From Pomacea canaliculata (lineage: Eukaryota; Mollusca; Gastropoda; Architaenioglossa; Ampullariidae): a stretch of 64,000 nucleotides of DNA. Both the position numbers and the translations under genes were made by a program. The notes under the pieces were generated by a model, which was given only the letters and a program-made list of their open reading frames with translations, searched no databases and was not told where the DNA came from. The stretch spans positions 3,286,001-3,350,000 of the forward strand of contig NC_037595.1 in assembly GCF_003073045.1 (NCBI RefSeq), written 5' to 3'. Below, one piece after another: positions 37,785-48,100 of this stretch. Every line of letters begins with the position of its first letter. The first letter of the stretch is position 1.

Positions 37785-40608
37785 TCAGTTCCGGTTCACC
37801 AGCAGGTACAGCAGGAACATTGAAATCATCAGAAGTTTGTCTCCTGTGAAAACAGAGGATTGTGCGCCATTGGAGGTGTTGTTGTGGCTGTTGTTGTTTG
37901 TGCCTGAAACAATGTAAACACAAAAATATACATTTATCCAGTGACCTGCTCAATCTCTGCATCTTTCACTGCAAACGTCTGATAAGGACAATAACCTACA
38001 GACACTCATATTGGTTTGATATTGTGTTTGTTATTTGTCAAGCAGCTCATGATTGTTCCCACCCATCCAGTGTGATAACTTCTAAGCTCCCTAACTAAAA
38101 AAAATATACATTCGTGTGATACGAAGGTTATATTGCTGAGTTCATGTTGTAACAGATTGTATTTTTCTGTTCAACGACATTTGCTGGCTAAGTGAGGTGT
38201 TAGAGACTACACTCATTTCCGGGAAAATTTTTATAAGTTTTGTCAACTCCAATTTTGATATAATAAAGCAAAACATGACATCTGTGGAGGTTTCGGAAAT
38301 TTTTCATAAATACTTTATGATTCTCTGTCCAGACTTGAATATTACAAGACAATGTGCGCTTATTTAGATTGTTTACTTTGCTACACAGGTCAGACCGTTA
38401 AGAAGTCGCACAACAATACGTGTAAAACAAATGTCTGACCTGCGGTGTTCACAATCGTGGTGCCAACAGTCGTGGTGCCAACAGTCGTGGTGATAGCGAC
38501 ACAGTGACCACCGTCGCAATGACTGGAGTCCTGACACTCATCGTTGTTAGTGCACGGATCTGTCAAACCTTTTTCTGCCAAGAGGAATAATTAGCAGTGT
38601 TTTAACAAGCAGCTGCAAAAATATATCAAGACGACGACGACGACGACGATGATGATGATGATGATTGTAATGGACTGCCACGTGTGGGTCCTGCGCGCAA
38701 GGATTAATTTCCACTCGCATGCACCCGTCCAGCATGCGTCCACACGCTCACTCCAAAACACTCCTCAGAATACAGATTTTAACATGAATAACGAATATAA
38801 TGAAAGAAAAGATGTACATATATACACATATCTACATAGCAGAGTGGCTACAAGTATATCTTAAAACTTATCTCTCTGGTGTTTCTTCTTGATAGTTTCT
38901 CACGATAATAATTCCACTGCTCACTATTCACAAGTTACAGTTCAGTCCTATGCAGACTTCAACGAGAGTTCACAAATTCCTGCTTATCCAAATTCACACA
39001 TCACAGTTCAGTCCCCCACGTGGACTTTAACGTCTTCTATGATCTCTAAGACGGACTCTCAGCGGCCGCTCACCAGCTCGCTACTTGGAGAAGTGACGTT
39101 CTCTGCCCCTCGCCAGACTTGGTTCCTTCTTCCGGTGGGCGTAGCTTCCTCCCGTTGGCCTTTGAGGTGTAGCAAGGGTCTGGACGCAGGTGTAAGGGGC
39201 GTTGCTCGCCTCAGGCGGTCCCCGACCTTCAGCTGGACAAGAGGGGTCGGGCTGTTATCCGGTGGTCTCCCCCTGGCCATGGTTGACTCGCTGTCGCTTA
39301 CGTCGATTGTTGTCGTTAGCTTCGACTGGCCGCTGGTGATGAATGGGCGGCCAGACATTTGGCGCGCCAGTCGGGCCGATATGCCGCCAGCTTGACCAGT
39401 TCACTGCTTTAATCATTGTAACAACCTTACCCCCACCCGACTAACACACTAAATCCACTAACTACACAAAATGCCACAAAAGTAGAAAATATATTTTCTA
39501 CAATGATGATGATGATGATGATGATGAAAGAAAAGAAAGAAAAAAACGGAAAGACATATATGCAGACAGACAGTCGAAGAAATCGAAGCATGTGAGACAC
39601 TTACTAGGACGACAGTCGCTTCCATGGTCAGCATAGTAGCCTTGTTTACACTCACAAGCACCGTTAAGACATTCGCTGTTGGGTATGGCACTACACTCTG
39701 TAGTAGGAAGGCACGCTGCTCCTATCTGACTGTCACTCGGCTTCAGGATGCAGACGAGGACCTGTAACAAGAGACCGCCAGTCTGTAACATGTCCACCAT
39801 CACACGATTGCAGTGGATCACATTGTCCTGTGTGCTTTGTGCGTGTCTAGTAAAGATAACCACAAAGTATCACAGTATAGTTATGTAGGGGGACTGTATT
39901 CTAAGTGATTCATCGTGTCTAGAGAACATAATGTATGGCGCACAACCTTTCTTTCACCCTGATAAATCCCCTGTTTGTGTGCTGGCTGGAGGGGAGTACA
40001 GGTGGAGGGTGAGTGTACCTCCCACGATAAATCACCTACATATTATATGCCGGGTGTGCAGGAGTAAGGGCGGGAGGGTGTGATCGTCCAGTCTAGTCCT
40101 TGTGAGCCTTTGGTGACTTTCTGCTCAACATCAATGGCACTCATTACCAGACTATGGCGCACCCCACCTCACCCAAGCTTTCTTTACCAGACATCCTGAC
40201 TATGCCAGATGAACGTGCAGTCAGGCACAGTAAAATCCTGTTTATAAATGATACCCAGATAAAGAACGATTAAGTCAGGTCAGTTTAAAACCCAAACACA
40301 ACCCGCTGTAGAACCAGGAACCACATTGTGGTGTCTTTGTGTGACGACAACCCAGGTACCGACCTTCACACACATTACGATCGACACGTGTCTCAATCTT
40401 TGAGTTCAGTGAAAGGTCAGAGTTGAGCGTAAAGAATATTATTGTTTCATTGTTTCTATTTTTTCCGTCGTATTAACGATCTTGAAACAATAATGAACAT
40501 TCTTTAATATCTATCTTTCACTGCAGTACGTAAACAATTCCTTCAGTACTATAATATGATAGTTCGCACTAACATCTAACTAACTGGCAAATATTTCCTT
40601 ACCATAAA

Positions 40609-40690
<82 letters not shown>

Positions 40691-41310
40691 TGTTATGCCT
40701 CTTCCATAATACAACTCAGTAATAAAACTTCAATTCTACTCAATAATAAAATTTCAAGTCAGTTAATTCAGATACATTCAATAATAAAGTTATTTTACTT
40801 CATCAAACCTAAAAAAAAAAAAAAACTTGCCTTAACGTTCTCACCACATTATGTTTGTCTAGTTTTTTTTTTATCTAGTGCAGAATGTCAGGTGATGGCT
40901 CAGTGGATACAGCAACCATCCCCACTCTGTAAAAACATTGTGTATATCAGATAATTACATTCCACTTACAGAATATTCCTACTGCACCACCAGCAACAGC
41001 TGGAAGAGTCAGTAAAATTCTCAGTAATACTGCACTGGACACAGTTTCTAATAATCTCTCTCCTCAGCTCAGTTAAATTAACTTTGTCTGGCGAGTTTTC
41101 TTCGTGATAGAAAGGATCCTGGCCATCACCTGTCTGTAGACAGAACACTGTGTACCGAAGGTGTTCAGGTTTTCTCGGTCTACTGAGTACAAACAGCAAA
41201 CATGACAATGTCCTTCTGAAACTCTCACAAAGGTCTTGTCGATGGAGGCGCCAGAGAGAACGACTTACCGCCGCACACAGCAGGGTGGACAGCTGTCTGC
41301 ACAGAACCAT
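37785..41310 (-). CDS. Small secreted cysteine-rich protein CRSP-C (130 aa)
   Basis: Exons 41269-41310, 39605-39761, 38440-38574 and 37785-37843, phases 0, 1 and 1; 393 nt with a clean stop. The signal peptide region is the same as in B up to VLVCIL. The six-Cys module is CX5CX7CX4CXCX11C and the four-Cys module CX5CX5CX4C. A Thr-rich stretch then contains two TTTVG-type repeats, likely O-glycosylated. The hydrophobic end MISMFLLYLLVNRN is almost identical to that of B. Intron 1 carries a large (AC)n tract and intron 2 an 837-bp insertion. If intron 3 were retained, the frame would end in another hydrophobic tail (TFVLHVLLCDFLTV), a possible alternative product. Confidence 0.8.
38631..38665. 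repeat. GAC/GAT microsatellite, left part, CRSP-C intron 2
   Basis: An (acg)n run passes into (gat)n. The tract is split from its right-hand part (39503-39526) by the insertion described in the next entry. Confidence 0.85.
38666..39502. mobile_element. 837-bp insertion of unknown class in CRSP-C intron 2
   Basis: It lies exactly between two halves of a GAT repeat and is absent from the homologous introns of CRSP-B and CRSP-D. It begins TGTAATGG and ends in a perfect 20-bp palindrome (39482-39501) plus A, so the termini are TG...CA. The interior is GC-rich at 39050-39390, includes a tggcgcgccag motif resembling a primer-binding site, and has two diverged copies of an acagttcagtcc segment. A partial LTR-type fossil is one option, another non-autonomous element the other. 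A 168-codon open frame inside it resembles no protein I know. Confidence 0.5.
40613..40689. repeat. (AC)n microsatellite in CRSP-C intron 1
   Basis: About 38 uninterrupted dinucleotide units. Confidence 0.95.
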
Positions 41311-41390
41311 TTCCTTCCTCTACTTGTAGATAGACACCTTCACAGTGACAGTCACAGCAGCTCCAGGTACCTGACAGGTGTGTGTCAGCC

Positions 41391-41432
41391 TTTTATAATC
41401 ACACCTACCTGCTGGCGGACAACTTTGATTGG
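41391..41432 (-). promoter_or_regulatory. Core promoter of CRSP-C: TATA and CCAAT boxes
   Basis: TATAAAA (plus ttttata, 41391-41397) and CCAAT (plus attgg, 41428-41432). The upstream DNA to about 42550 is colinear with that of CRSP-B. Confidence 0.7.
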
Positions 41433-42679
41433 TCCGGTGGACCACCCGGAACTCGCAGCAGGTGTGGCTGATAGTCTCTCAAAAGGAATGCTACAAGACA
41501 ATATATATTTTTTGTTTTTTTGCGAACAAACATGTATTTCTTTCATTTAAATATACAAGAAAAAGTTTGTCAACTCTCTCTCTCCTCTTTCTCTCTGTCT
41601 CTGTGTGGTCTAAAATTACAGACAAAACTACTTCGTGTAACTGTTTTGCTAAGCTAAATATTAACTATGCTAAATACTGATTCACAGGATACATAAATTC
41701 CCGTTCCCCACATTTCAGTTTTTACCAAGTGGCAACCCTGACTTGTACCCAACATATCGCATGTGTTTTTTCTTATCGTTTTTGTCGTCACCTTGTTTGT
41801 CGTGGCTGGCGCTGTTTCTATTCCGGTTGATCACGAGAATTAAGAATGTTTTCGCTCCTTATCAGCAAGTTCTCAAAAATCGACTGTAAAATAATCATTC
41901 AAGACAGCTTATCTCTTGTGACAACAGTCACCGAGGCCCAATCCCAAATACCTTTGACACTTTTCATTCCTTCCTGACTTTCCTATGGCTCCTTGCACCA
42001 GTCCGTCGTCAACATCATGTTGCCATCACACCACACCCAGCTCTTGGTAAGTAGAACCGACTCCAACCCGAGTACTTCGTCTGTTCGGGTGCCAACTTTA
42101 TTTCTTTTGTAATCATCCTAGTGGTTGTTGAAATACCTGGTGTGACTTGTAAACTCGCTCTAATCCAGTCTATATTAATGATAGGTAGGGGTTTGATAAA
42201 GGGGAGAAGGGAAGGTCCCCGGAAAGGAGGGAGACAACCAAGGCCACGTTGGTCTCAAGATCGTGGGAGGGTGCTGACAGTTGGACTGGGGGACAGTCTC
42301 TCTCTCAAGGTTAACCACTTAACTGAATGCGGTTAAACCGGTGTGAATGTTATTGAAAACTTATCATATACTTTTTAATATTATTACCATCTCCATCACC
42401 TACCCACCCCGGTACATTTTCTCGTGTGGAGAAGACGCCATGCTGACCGAAAGGTAGGAAAGTGATCAGATAGGATAGATCGTCTCAATTTTTGTCAAAC
42501 TTGTGCAGAAAATGTCAACACCTTGTTTCTCTGGACTGATCTAGTCATTTCTTTGAGTTCTGTTTACTATCTCCGGCTCCGGATAGCCAGGTATGTGATC
42601 CTTGTTGTGACCGTAGACCTTGACGACTATCAGCTTCTTCCTGTATAAAGGTGTCAGCTGTTGACAGCTGTTTAGATTA

Positions 42680-43110
42680 GTTTCGTTTATTCCTTGTTTC
42701 TCCTTTGAGGAGCATAGGGCAGCAACAACACCTCGCCAGCGGACCCGGTATAGGGCAGCCTCCCCCTTCAGTTGGGCTCGTGTGGTCCCCACGTCCCTTG
42801 CCTCGTTCTCTACTGTTCTTTTCCAAGTCTGCTTCGGTCTCCCAACTCTCCTCTTCCCTTGATGGTTCCAGTCAAGTGCCTGCCTGGCAATGGTGTCAGC
42901 TGGTTTGTGCAGGGTGTGTCCTGTCCTGTCCTGTCCTAACCCTGCTTGCACTTTTTGATGTCTTGGCTAGTGGCATTCAGGTTAGTTCTTTTCCACAGAG
43001 TGCTGTTGGAGATCTTTTCAGGCCATCTTATTCCCAGAATATGGCGTAGACATCGGTTGGTAAAGGTCTGGAGCTTGTTGTTGATGGTGTTGGTGTGAGT
43101 GGACTAGGGA
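42680..43110 (-). mobile_element. LINE fragment, RTE-like, 3' end of the reverse-transcriptase ORF
   Basis: The minus-strand translation has KLQTFTNRCLRHILGIRWP, then IARQALDWNHQGKRRVGRP and KQTWKRTVENEARD, the typical C-terminus of RTE-group non-LTR retrotransposons. Between these parts the frame is disturbed where a cctgt pentanucleotide repeat (near 42918-42937) has grown. 5'-truncated and inactive. It sits between CRSP-C and CRSP-D. Confidence 0.8.
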
Positions 43111-43419
43111 ATCTCACTGTGAGGTACAGTGTGTACCCAATCACCCATCCTCACAATCTCCAAACATTAAAAGGACGAAGAAGGGAATAGTTCAGAGTTA
43201 GTAACAGTAGTCAATTAACACATTTTCCCCTATGTACATACAAAAGTAACACAATCCCCCCTCCCAGGTGTAGTTTGATGATGAGTTGTAAAACAAAATC
43301 TAATTTTACAAGTGTTACTGGGCTCTGTCTAGGTTGAAACTTCCTTTTGCACCACCTAGGTAATTGTTTATTAATCAAGTGCAGCCGTCTGTGTAACTGC
43401 GACATACTCTGTGTATATG

Positions 43420-43700
43420 TGTGTTCACAGCAACTGACTTTCTCTTTGTCCTACGTACAGAAATAACCACAGGCGGACACACATACAAGACACACACACC
43501 GACACATCAGTATCACCAGACCACAAGAATATTTACATCCATAAGATTTACTTATGCGAGCTCCTGTGGACATAACTGCGTGTCTGTCCTCTCAAAGCTC
43601 AGGATGTTGGTGGGGATTGCAGATGACCTGCACCTGATACACCTGGACGGGAGGACACCTTAGACAAGCTCTTACACCTGGACATGTCAGTCACCTGACA
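43420..43700. repeat. Diverged spacer repeat, copy 1 (pair with 47830-48100)
   Basis: Shares a series of short colinear matches with 47830-48100: ttcacagcaa, caccgacacatcag, cctcaagaatatt or acaagaatattta, and a distal gacctg-acac-tggac segment. It suggests that an older duplication produced the C-type and D-type genes before the recent block duplication. Confidence 0.45.
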
Positions 43701-44177
43701 TCACAAGTAATATCGGCCTCTGAATGTTCACTGGTGCAGAGATGTTCCCGTTCTCGCGATCAGTGAATGCATCGGTCGCTCAGACCTCTAGAATGTTCTT
43801 TTAACCTGTTAATCTTGGAACACGAACACACACACGCACACACACGCACATGAATCGAGACGCGACACTAGGACCTTCAAAAATATTAGCATTTTTATTT
43901 GAACAGTTTTATTTCTTAGAGGTGTGGCCTACTGAGACGATTTTGTGGGACATACAGTCCACATGTGGACAAGAGACAGCACAGGCTCGCAGTGAGGTCA
44001 CAGCTACATTCTCCTGTACACCTGGTAAGAAAAAGTCATCACGTGCGACACATTTAATTTTTAAAAAAGACAGCAAATAGAACGCTTGATATACAAGAGC
44101 GCATGAATAAAGAATAAACGCAATAATCGAGGGAAGTGGGAGCCACATCTTCCCTGCGCATGCTCAGACTTCAGACA

Positions 44178-44831
44178 TCAGTTCCGGTTGACCATCACGT
44201 ACTGCAGGAACCCTTGAATCACCACAGCTCTGTCTCCTATGGAAATAACAGTACGTGCGCCGTTGCTTGGATTGTTTTGGTCTGAAATAATTTTTAAAAA
44301 AACTCAGATCTCAAAGAACATTTTTTTCCTTGCTGCAAATCTCTCATCTACAGGCCAGTAGTAAAGAGTAGTAAAGAGTACCACGATTAAAGCTGAGCGA
44401 TTCCAGACAACTTTCACAATTACTTTAGTATTTTCGCCCAGACTTCGGTATTACAAGACGAAGTACGCTGTTCTACATCGCTTACTCAGCTAAACGGATC
44501 AGATGTTTACTTTAGATTGTTTACTTTACTATACAGCGAGCAGACTGTTTAGAAGTCGCATCATTCTACGAGGGTGTAAGACAAATGTCTGACCTGCAGT
44601 GCCAGCAGTCGTGGTGCCAACAGTCGTGGTGACATCAGTCGTGGTGCCAACAGTCGTGGTGCCAACAGTCGTGTTGTTAGCAGTACCGACACAGTGACCA
44701 CCGTCGCAGTGGCTGGAATCCTGACACTCATCGTTGTAAGCGCACGCATCTCCCAAACCTTTTTCTGCCAAGAGGAATAATCAGCAGTGTTTTAACAATG
44801 ACAGCTGCAAAAAATATTTCAAGACGAAAGC

Positions 44832-44895
<64 letters not shown>

Positions 44896-45930
44896 ATGAT
44901 GATGTAAGAAAAAAAACGGAAAGACATATATGCAGACAGACAGCCGGAGGAATCGAAGCATGAGACACTTACTAGGAAGACAGTCGCTTCCCTGGTCATC
45001 ATAGAAGCCTTGTTTACACTCACAAGCACCGTTAAGACAGTCGCTGTTTGGTATGACAGTACTACACCCTGTAGAAGGACAAGCTGCTCCTATCTGACTC
45101 TCACTCGGCTTCAGGATGCAGACGAGGACCTGTAACAAGAGGCCCCAGTCTGTAATATGTCCACCATCACACGATTGCAGTGGATCCCCTTGTCCCGTGT
45201 GCTTTGTGCGTGTCTAATAATTTAACCACATAGTATAGTTAAGCAGGGGGGGGGGGGGCTGTATTCTAAGTGGTTCATCGTGTCTAGAGTACGGAATGAA
45301 TGGCGCACAACTTTCCTTCCTCCCGTATAAATCAGCTGCTTGTATGCTGGCTGGAGGGGAGTAAAGGTGGAGGGTGAGTGTACCTCCCTCTATAAATCAC
45401 CTACATATTATATGCCGGTGTGCAGGAGTCAGGGCGGGAGGGTGTGATCGTCCAGTCTACTCCGGGTGAGCCTTGGGTGACCTTCTGCTCAACATCAATG
45501 GCACTAATTCCCAGACTATGGCACACTCCACCTCACCGAAGCTTTCTTTATAAGACATCCTTACTGTACCCAGATGAACGTGCAGTCAGGCACAATAAGA
45601 AAATAAATAAAAGATACCCAGATAAAGAGCGATTAAGTAGGGTCAGTTTAAAAACAAAACCAAACCGCTGTAGAACCAGGAACTACAATGGAGTATCTTT
45701 GTGTGGGGACAACCCAGGTATCGACCTTCACAGAAATGAATTATGATAAGACGTTCAAACAATATTGAACATTCTGTAATATCTCTTTCACCGCAGTGAA
45801 TAAACAATTCGTCCAGCAAACATGACAACGTCCTTCTGAAACTCTCAGAAAGGTCTTGTCGATGGAGGTGCCAGAGAGAACGACTTACCGCCGCACACAG
45901 CAGGGTGGACAGCTGTCTGAACAGAACCAT
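44178..45930 (-). CDS. Small secreted cysteine-rich protein CRSP-D (142 aa)
   Basis: Exons 45889-45930, 44973-45129, 44594-44764 and 44178-44236, phases 0, 1 and 1; 429 nt with a clean stop. The six-Cys module has C31, C36, C45, C50, C52 and C64; the four-Cys module has C74, C80, C86 and C91. Residues 94-123 are a Thr-rich mucin-like stretch built of TTTVG-type units, the longest in the array, with sequons at N96 and N97. The C-terminal tail (AVVIQGFLQYVMVNRN) is hydrophobic but differs from B and C except for VNRN. Best reading: a secreted, O-glycosylated, membrane- or GPI-anchored extracellular protein. No known family name; role unknown. Confidence 0.8.
44832..44904. repeat. GAT microsatellite in CRSP-D intron 2
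   Basis: About 24 trinucleotide units with one tat interruption, at the position homologous to the repeats in B and C. Confidence 0.9.
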
Positions 45931-46021
45931 TTCCTTTTTCTTCCTGTAGATGTGGACACCAGGGACACCTTCACAGTCACTGTCACCGCAGCACCAGGTA
46001 CCTGACAGGTGTGTGTCAGCC

Positions 46022-46065
46022 TTTTATAATCATACTCAACCCATCTACTGACGGACTTTGATTGG
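46022..46065 (-). promoter_or_regulatory. Core promoter of CRSP-D: TATA and CCAAT boxes
   Basis: TATAAAA (plus ttttata, 46022-46028) and CCAAT (plus attgg, 46061-46065). Spacing matches B'; the intervening sequence actcaacccatctactga is shared with B' but differs from B and C. Confidence 0.7.
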
Positions 46066-46929
46066 TCCGGTGGACCACCAGGAACTGGCAGCAGGCGTAG
46101 CTGCGCATCTCAAGTCGAATGGTACAAGACATACGTTTGTTGTTTTCTCTTATGGAATAAACAAGTTCTTCTATGTATTTCTTTTTTTTAAATGTACAAG
46201 AAAGAGATTTACGATTTTTTTTCTTTATCTCTCCTCTGTGTGTGCGTGTAGTTTTATACTACAGATGAAAATTATTGCCTTTAACTTTTTCACGAGAATT
46301 GCATACTCTAGATATTTATTAAATCATTAACAGACTGAACGAATTACATTTAACTCATTTCAGTTTATTATCTTCCCAAATATCTGGCACATATCTCAAA
46401 GAAAGATACTTTTTTTTTATCATTTTTCTTGTCTTTCAAGTTCCCCCTAGTTCCATTAAGTGTGTTTTTGCGCCTTATCATCAAGTTCTTTAAAAAATCA
46501 AATGTAAAGGAACAAATGGAGAAAACTCTACTTCTGTAATAACAGTCAGCGAAGCTTCATTCCCAACCCCTACCGCTCCGGGTTTTTTTTTTTTTTTTTT
46601 CTTTTTTCCGTCTTACTTCTCTAGCGTTCCTTCCATCCGTCTGCCATCCACACCATGTTGCCATCTCAATCGTTTTTTAAACACCAGCAGAACCGACCTT
46701 AGCCCAATCACTTTATCTGAAGGTATTAATGTCAGTGCTAACGTTTATTTATTTTGCAATCATCCCGATGGCTGTGTAAGTACCTCGTGTGACCTGTGAG
46801 TTCACTCTGATCCTGTCTATATTAACCGAGGGTTGTGATCAAGTGGAGGGGTGGGGTTCGGGAGGAAGAGAGACAACGTGCCGCACATTGGATAGTGCAG
46901 ACAGAGGGTCTCTAGATGTCTTCTCTTCC

Positions 46930-47420
46930 TCCAGACGACCAGGTCTTATCTGTTGCTAATATGTACAAATATCTTGGTATCTGTCTACTCGTCTATTTTT
47001 CTCTCACACTTTAAACGAAATGGCCAGTAAACAATACAATGGATTAGTTGGAATGCTTCAGGTACTTTGGTCCGTCGGCGATTCCTCCTCAGACATTTTT
47101 TTAATTATTTGACGGGCAAATACAACCCACGATGACTTATGCCTCTAAAGTATGAGGCATTATTGCAAATTTGAATTCCATTGAAGCAGTTTATCTGTTC
47201 GCACTAAAACGATTCTACGAGTACAAACCCCAAACAGACTGCGGACAGACTTCGAGGTCCTCCTAGACACGAGCTGTGACAAAAGTTTGACCCCTAGAAA
47301 GGGTCAAGTGCCGCAGAATTGATATACGCTGTATATGAAGTAAATTATGACAATTAAAACAGGATGTACACTTCCAGATTTTATCAAGTGTTGCACCTGT
47401 CTCCGAATATCTGGCACATG
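46930..47420 (+). mobile_element. LINE fragment, degenerate reverse-transcriptase C-terminus
   Basis: Pieces of translation such as YKYLGICL near 46967 and VYLFALKRF near 47190 match the C-terminal part of a non-LTR retrotransposon reverse transcriptase. Several stops and frame changes lie between them, so it is an old inactive relic. Clade uncertain. Confidence 0.5.
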
Positions 47421-47829
47421 ACGCACAGACATACTCGAGTTAACAAATTTCACTTTTTATATTTAAATTTTTTTGTGGGTTGATTTTTTTTCTTTTTTGT
47501 CTTGGCTCGTGCTTTTAGTTGAGAGTGAGCGCACAATCAAGGTTTATTTTTGCTGCTTACTAACTTCTCCTAAATGAACTGAAAGGAGAGGGGGTGGGCC
47601 TATGTCACGGCCAGGCAGCCAGTCCAGTAAACAGAACTGAAAGTAAGCAACTGATAAAACTTAACTCTTATGTTTCGCTGATATCAGCCACAGAAACCCA
47701 ACACCAACCCAACATTAAGTCGATTCAGCCGCTGTTGTGTGGACTTTAATGTGTGAAATTCCTTTTTCTGTAAATGTAATTGCTTATTGGTCGAGTGCGT
47801 TCGTTTGTGTGAACGCGCCATGTAATGTG

Positions 47830-48100
47830 CGCATGTTTATTCACAGCAAGAGATTCACCTCTCTCTCTCACACACACACACGCACAGACTCATCCACACT
47901 CACCGCTCTCCAAGACACAGAGACCGACACATCAGCATGTCTGGTCCTCAAGAATATTATTAACAACTTTAATTTTTATTTCTCTCAGCTCAGAATCTCG
48001 TAACTGCATATCATCCAATGCGGAGGCGGCTTGTGACGATTCAAGATGTGGACCGGACCTGACACACATGGACAAGACAGACGGGAGTCGGACAGTTTTA
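47830..48100. repeat. Diverged spacer repeat, copy 2 (pair with 43420-43700)
   Basis: See the entry for copy 1. It lies about 1.9 kb upstream of CRSP-D, matching the place of copy 1 upstream of CRSP-C. Confidence 0.45.

Larger units (their letters stand above)
35306..46285. repeat. Segmental duplication, block 2 (CRSP-C plus CRSP-D)
   Basis: About 11 kb, the second copy of 27762-35305. The junction at 35306-35312 carries ctttaac, which is also at the block start (27762-27768) and at the block end (46279-46285). This is the pattern expected of a tandem duplication. Block 2 is longer because of a LINE fragment, an intron insertion, microsatellite growth and the deletion in block 1. Confidence 0.75.

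Noticed and set aside
38889-39395. 168-codon plus-strand open frame
   Set aside because: Lies wholly inside the insertion in CRSP-C intron 2, antisense to the gene, with no similarity to a known protein.
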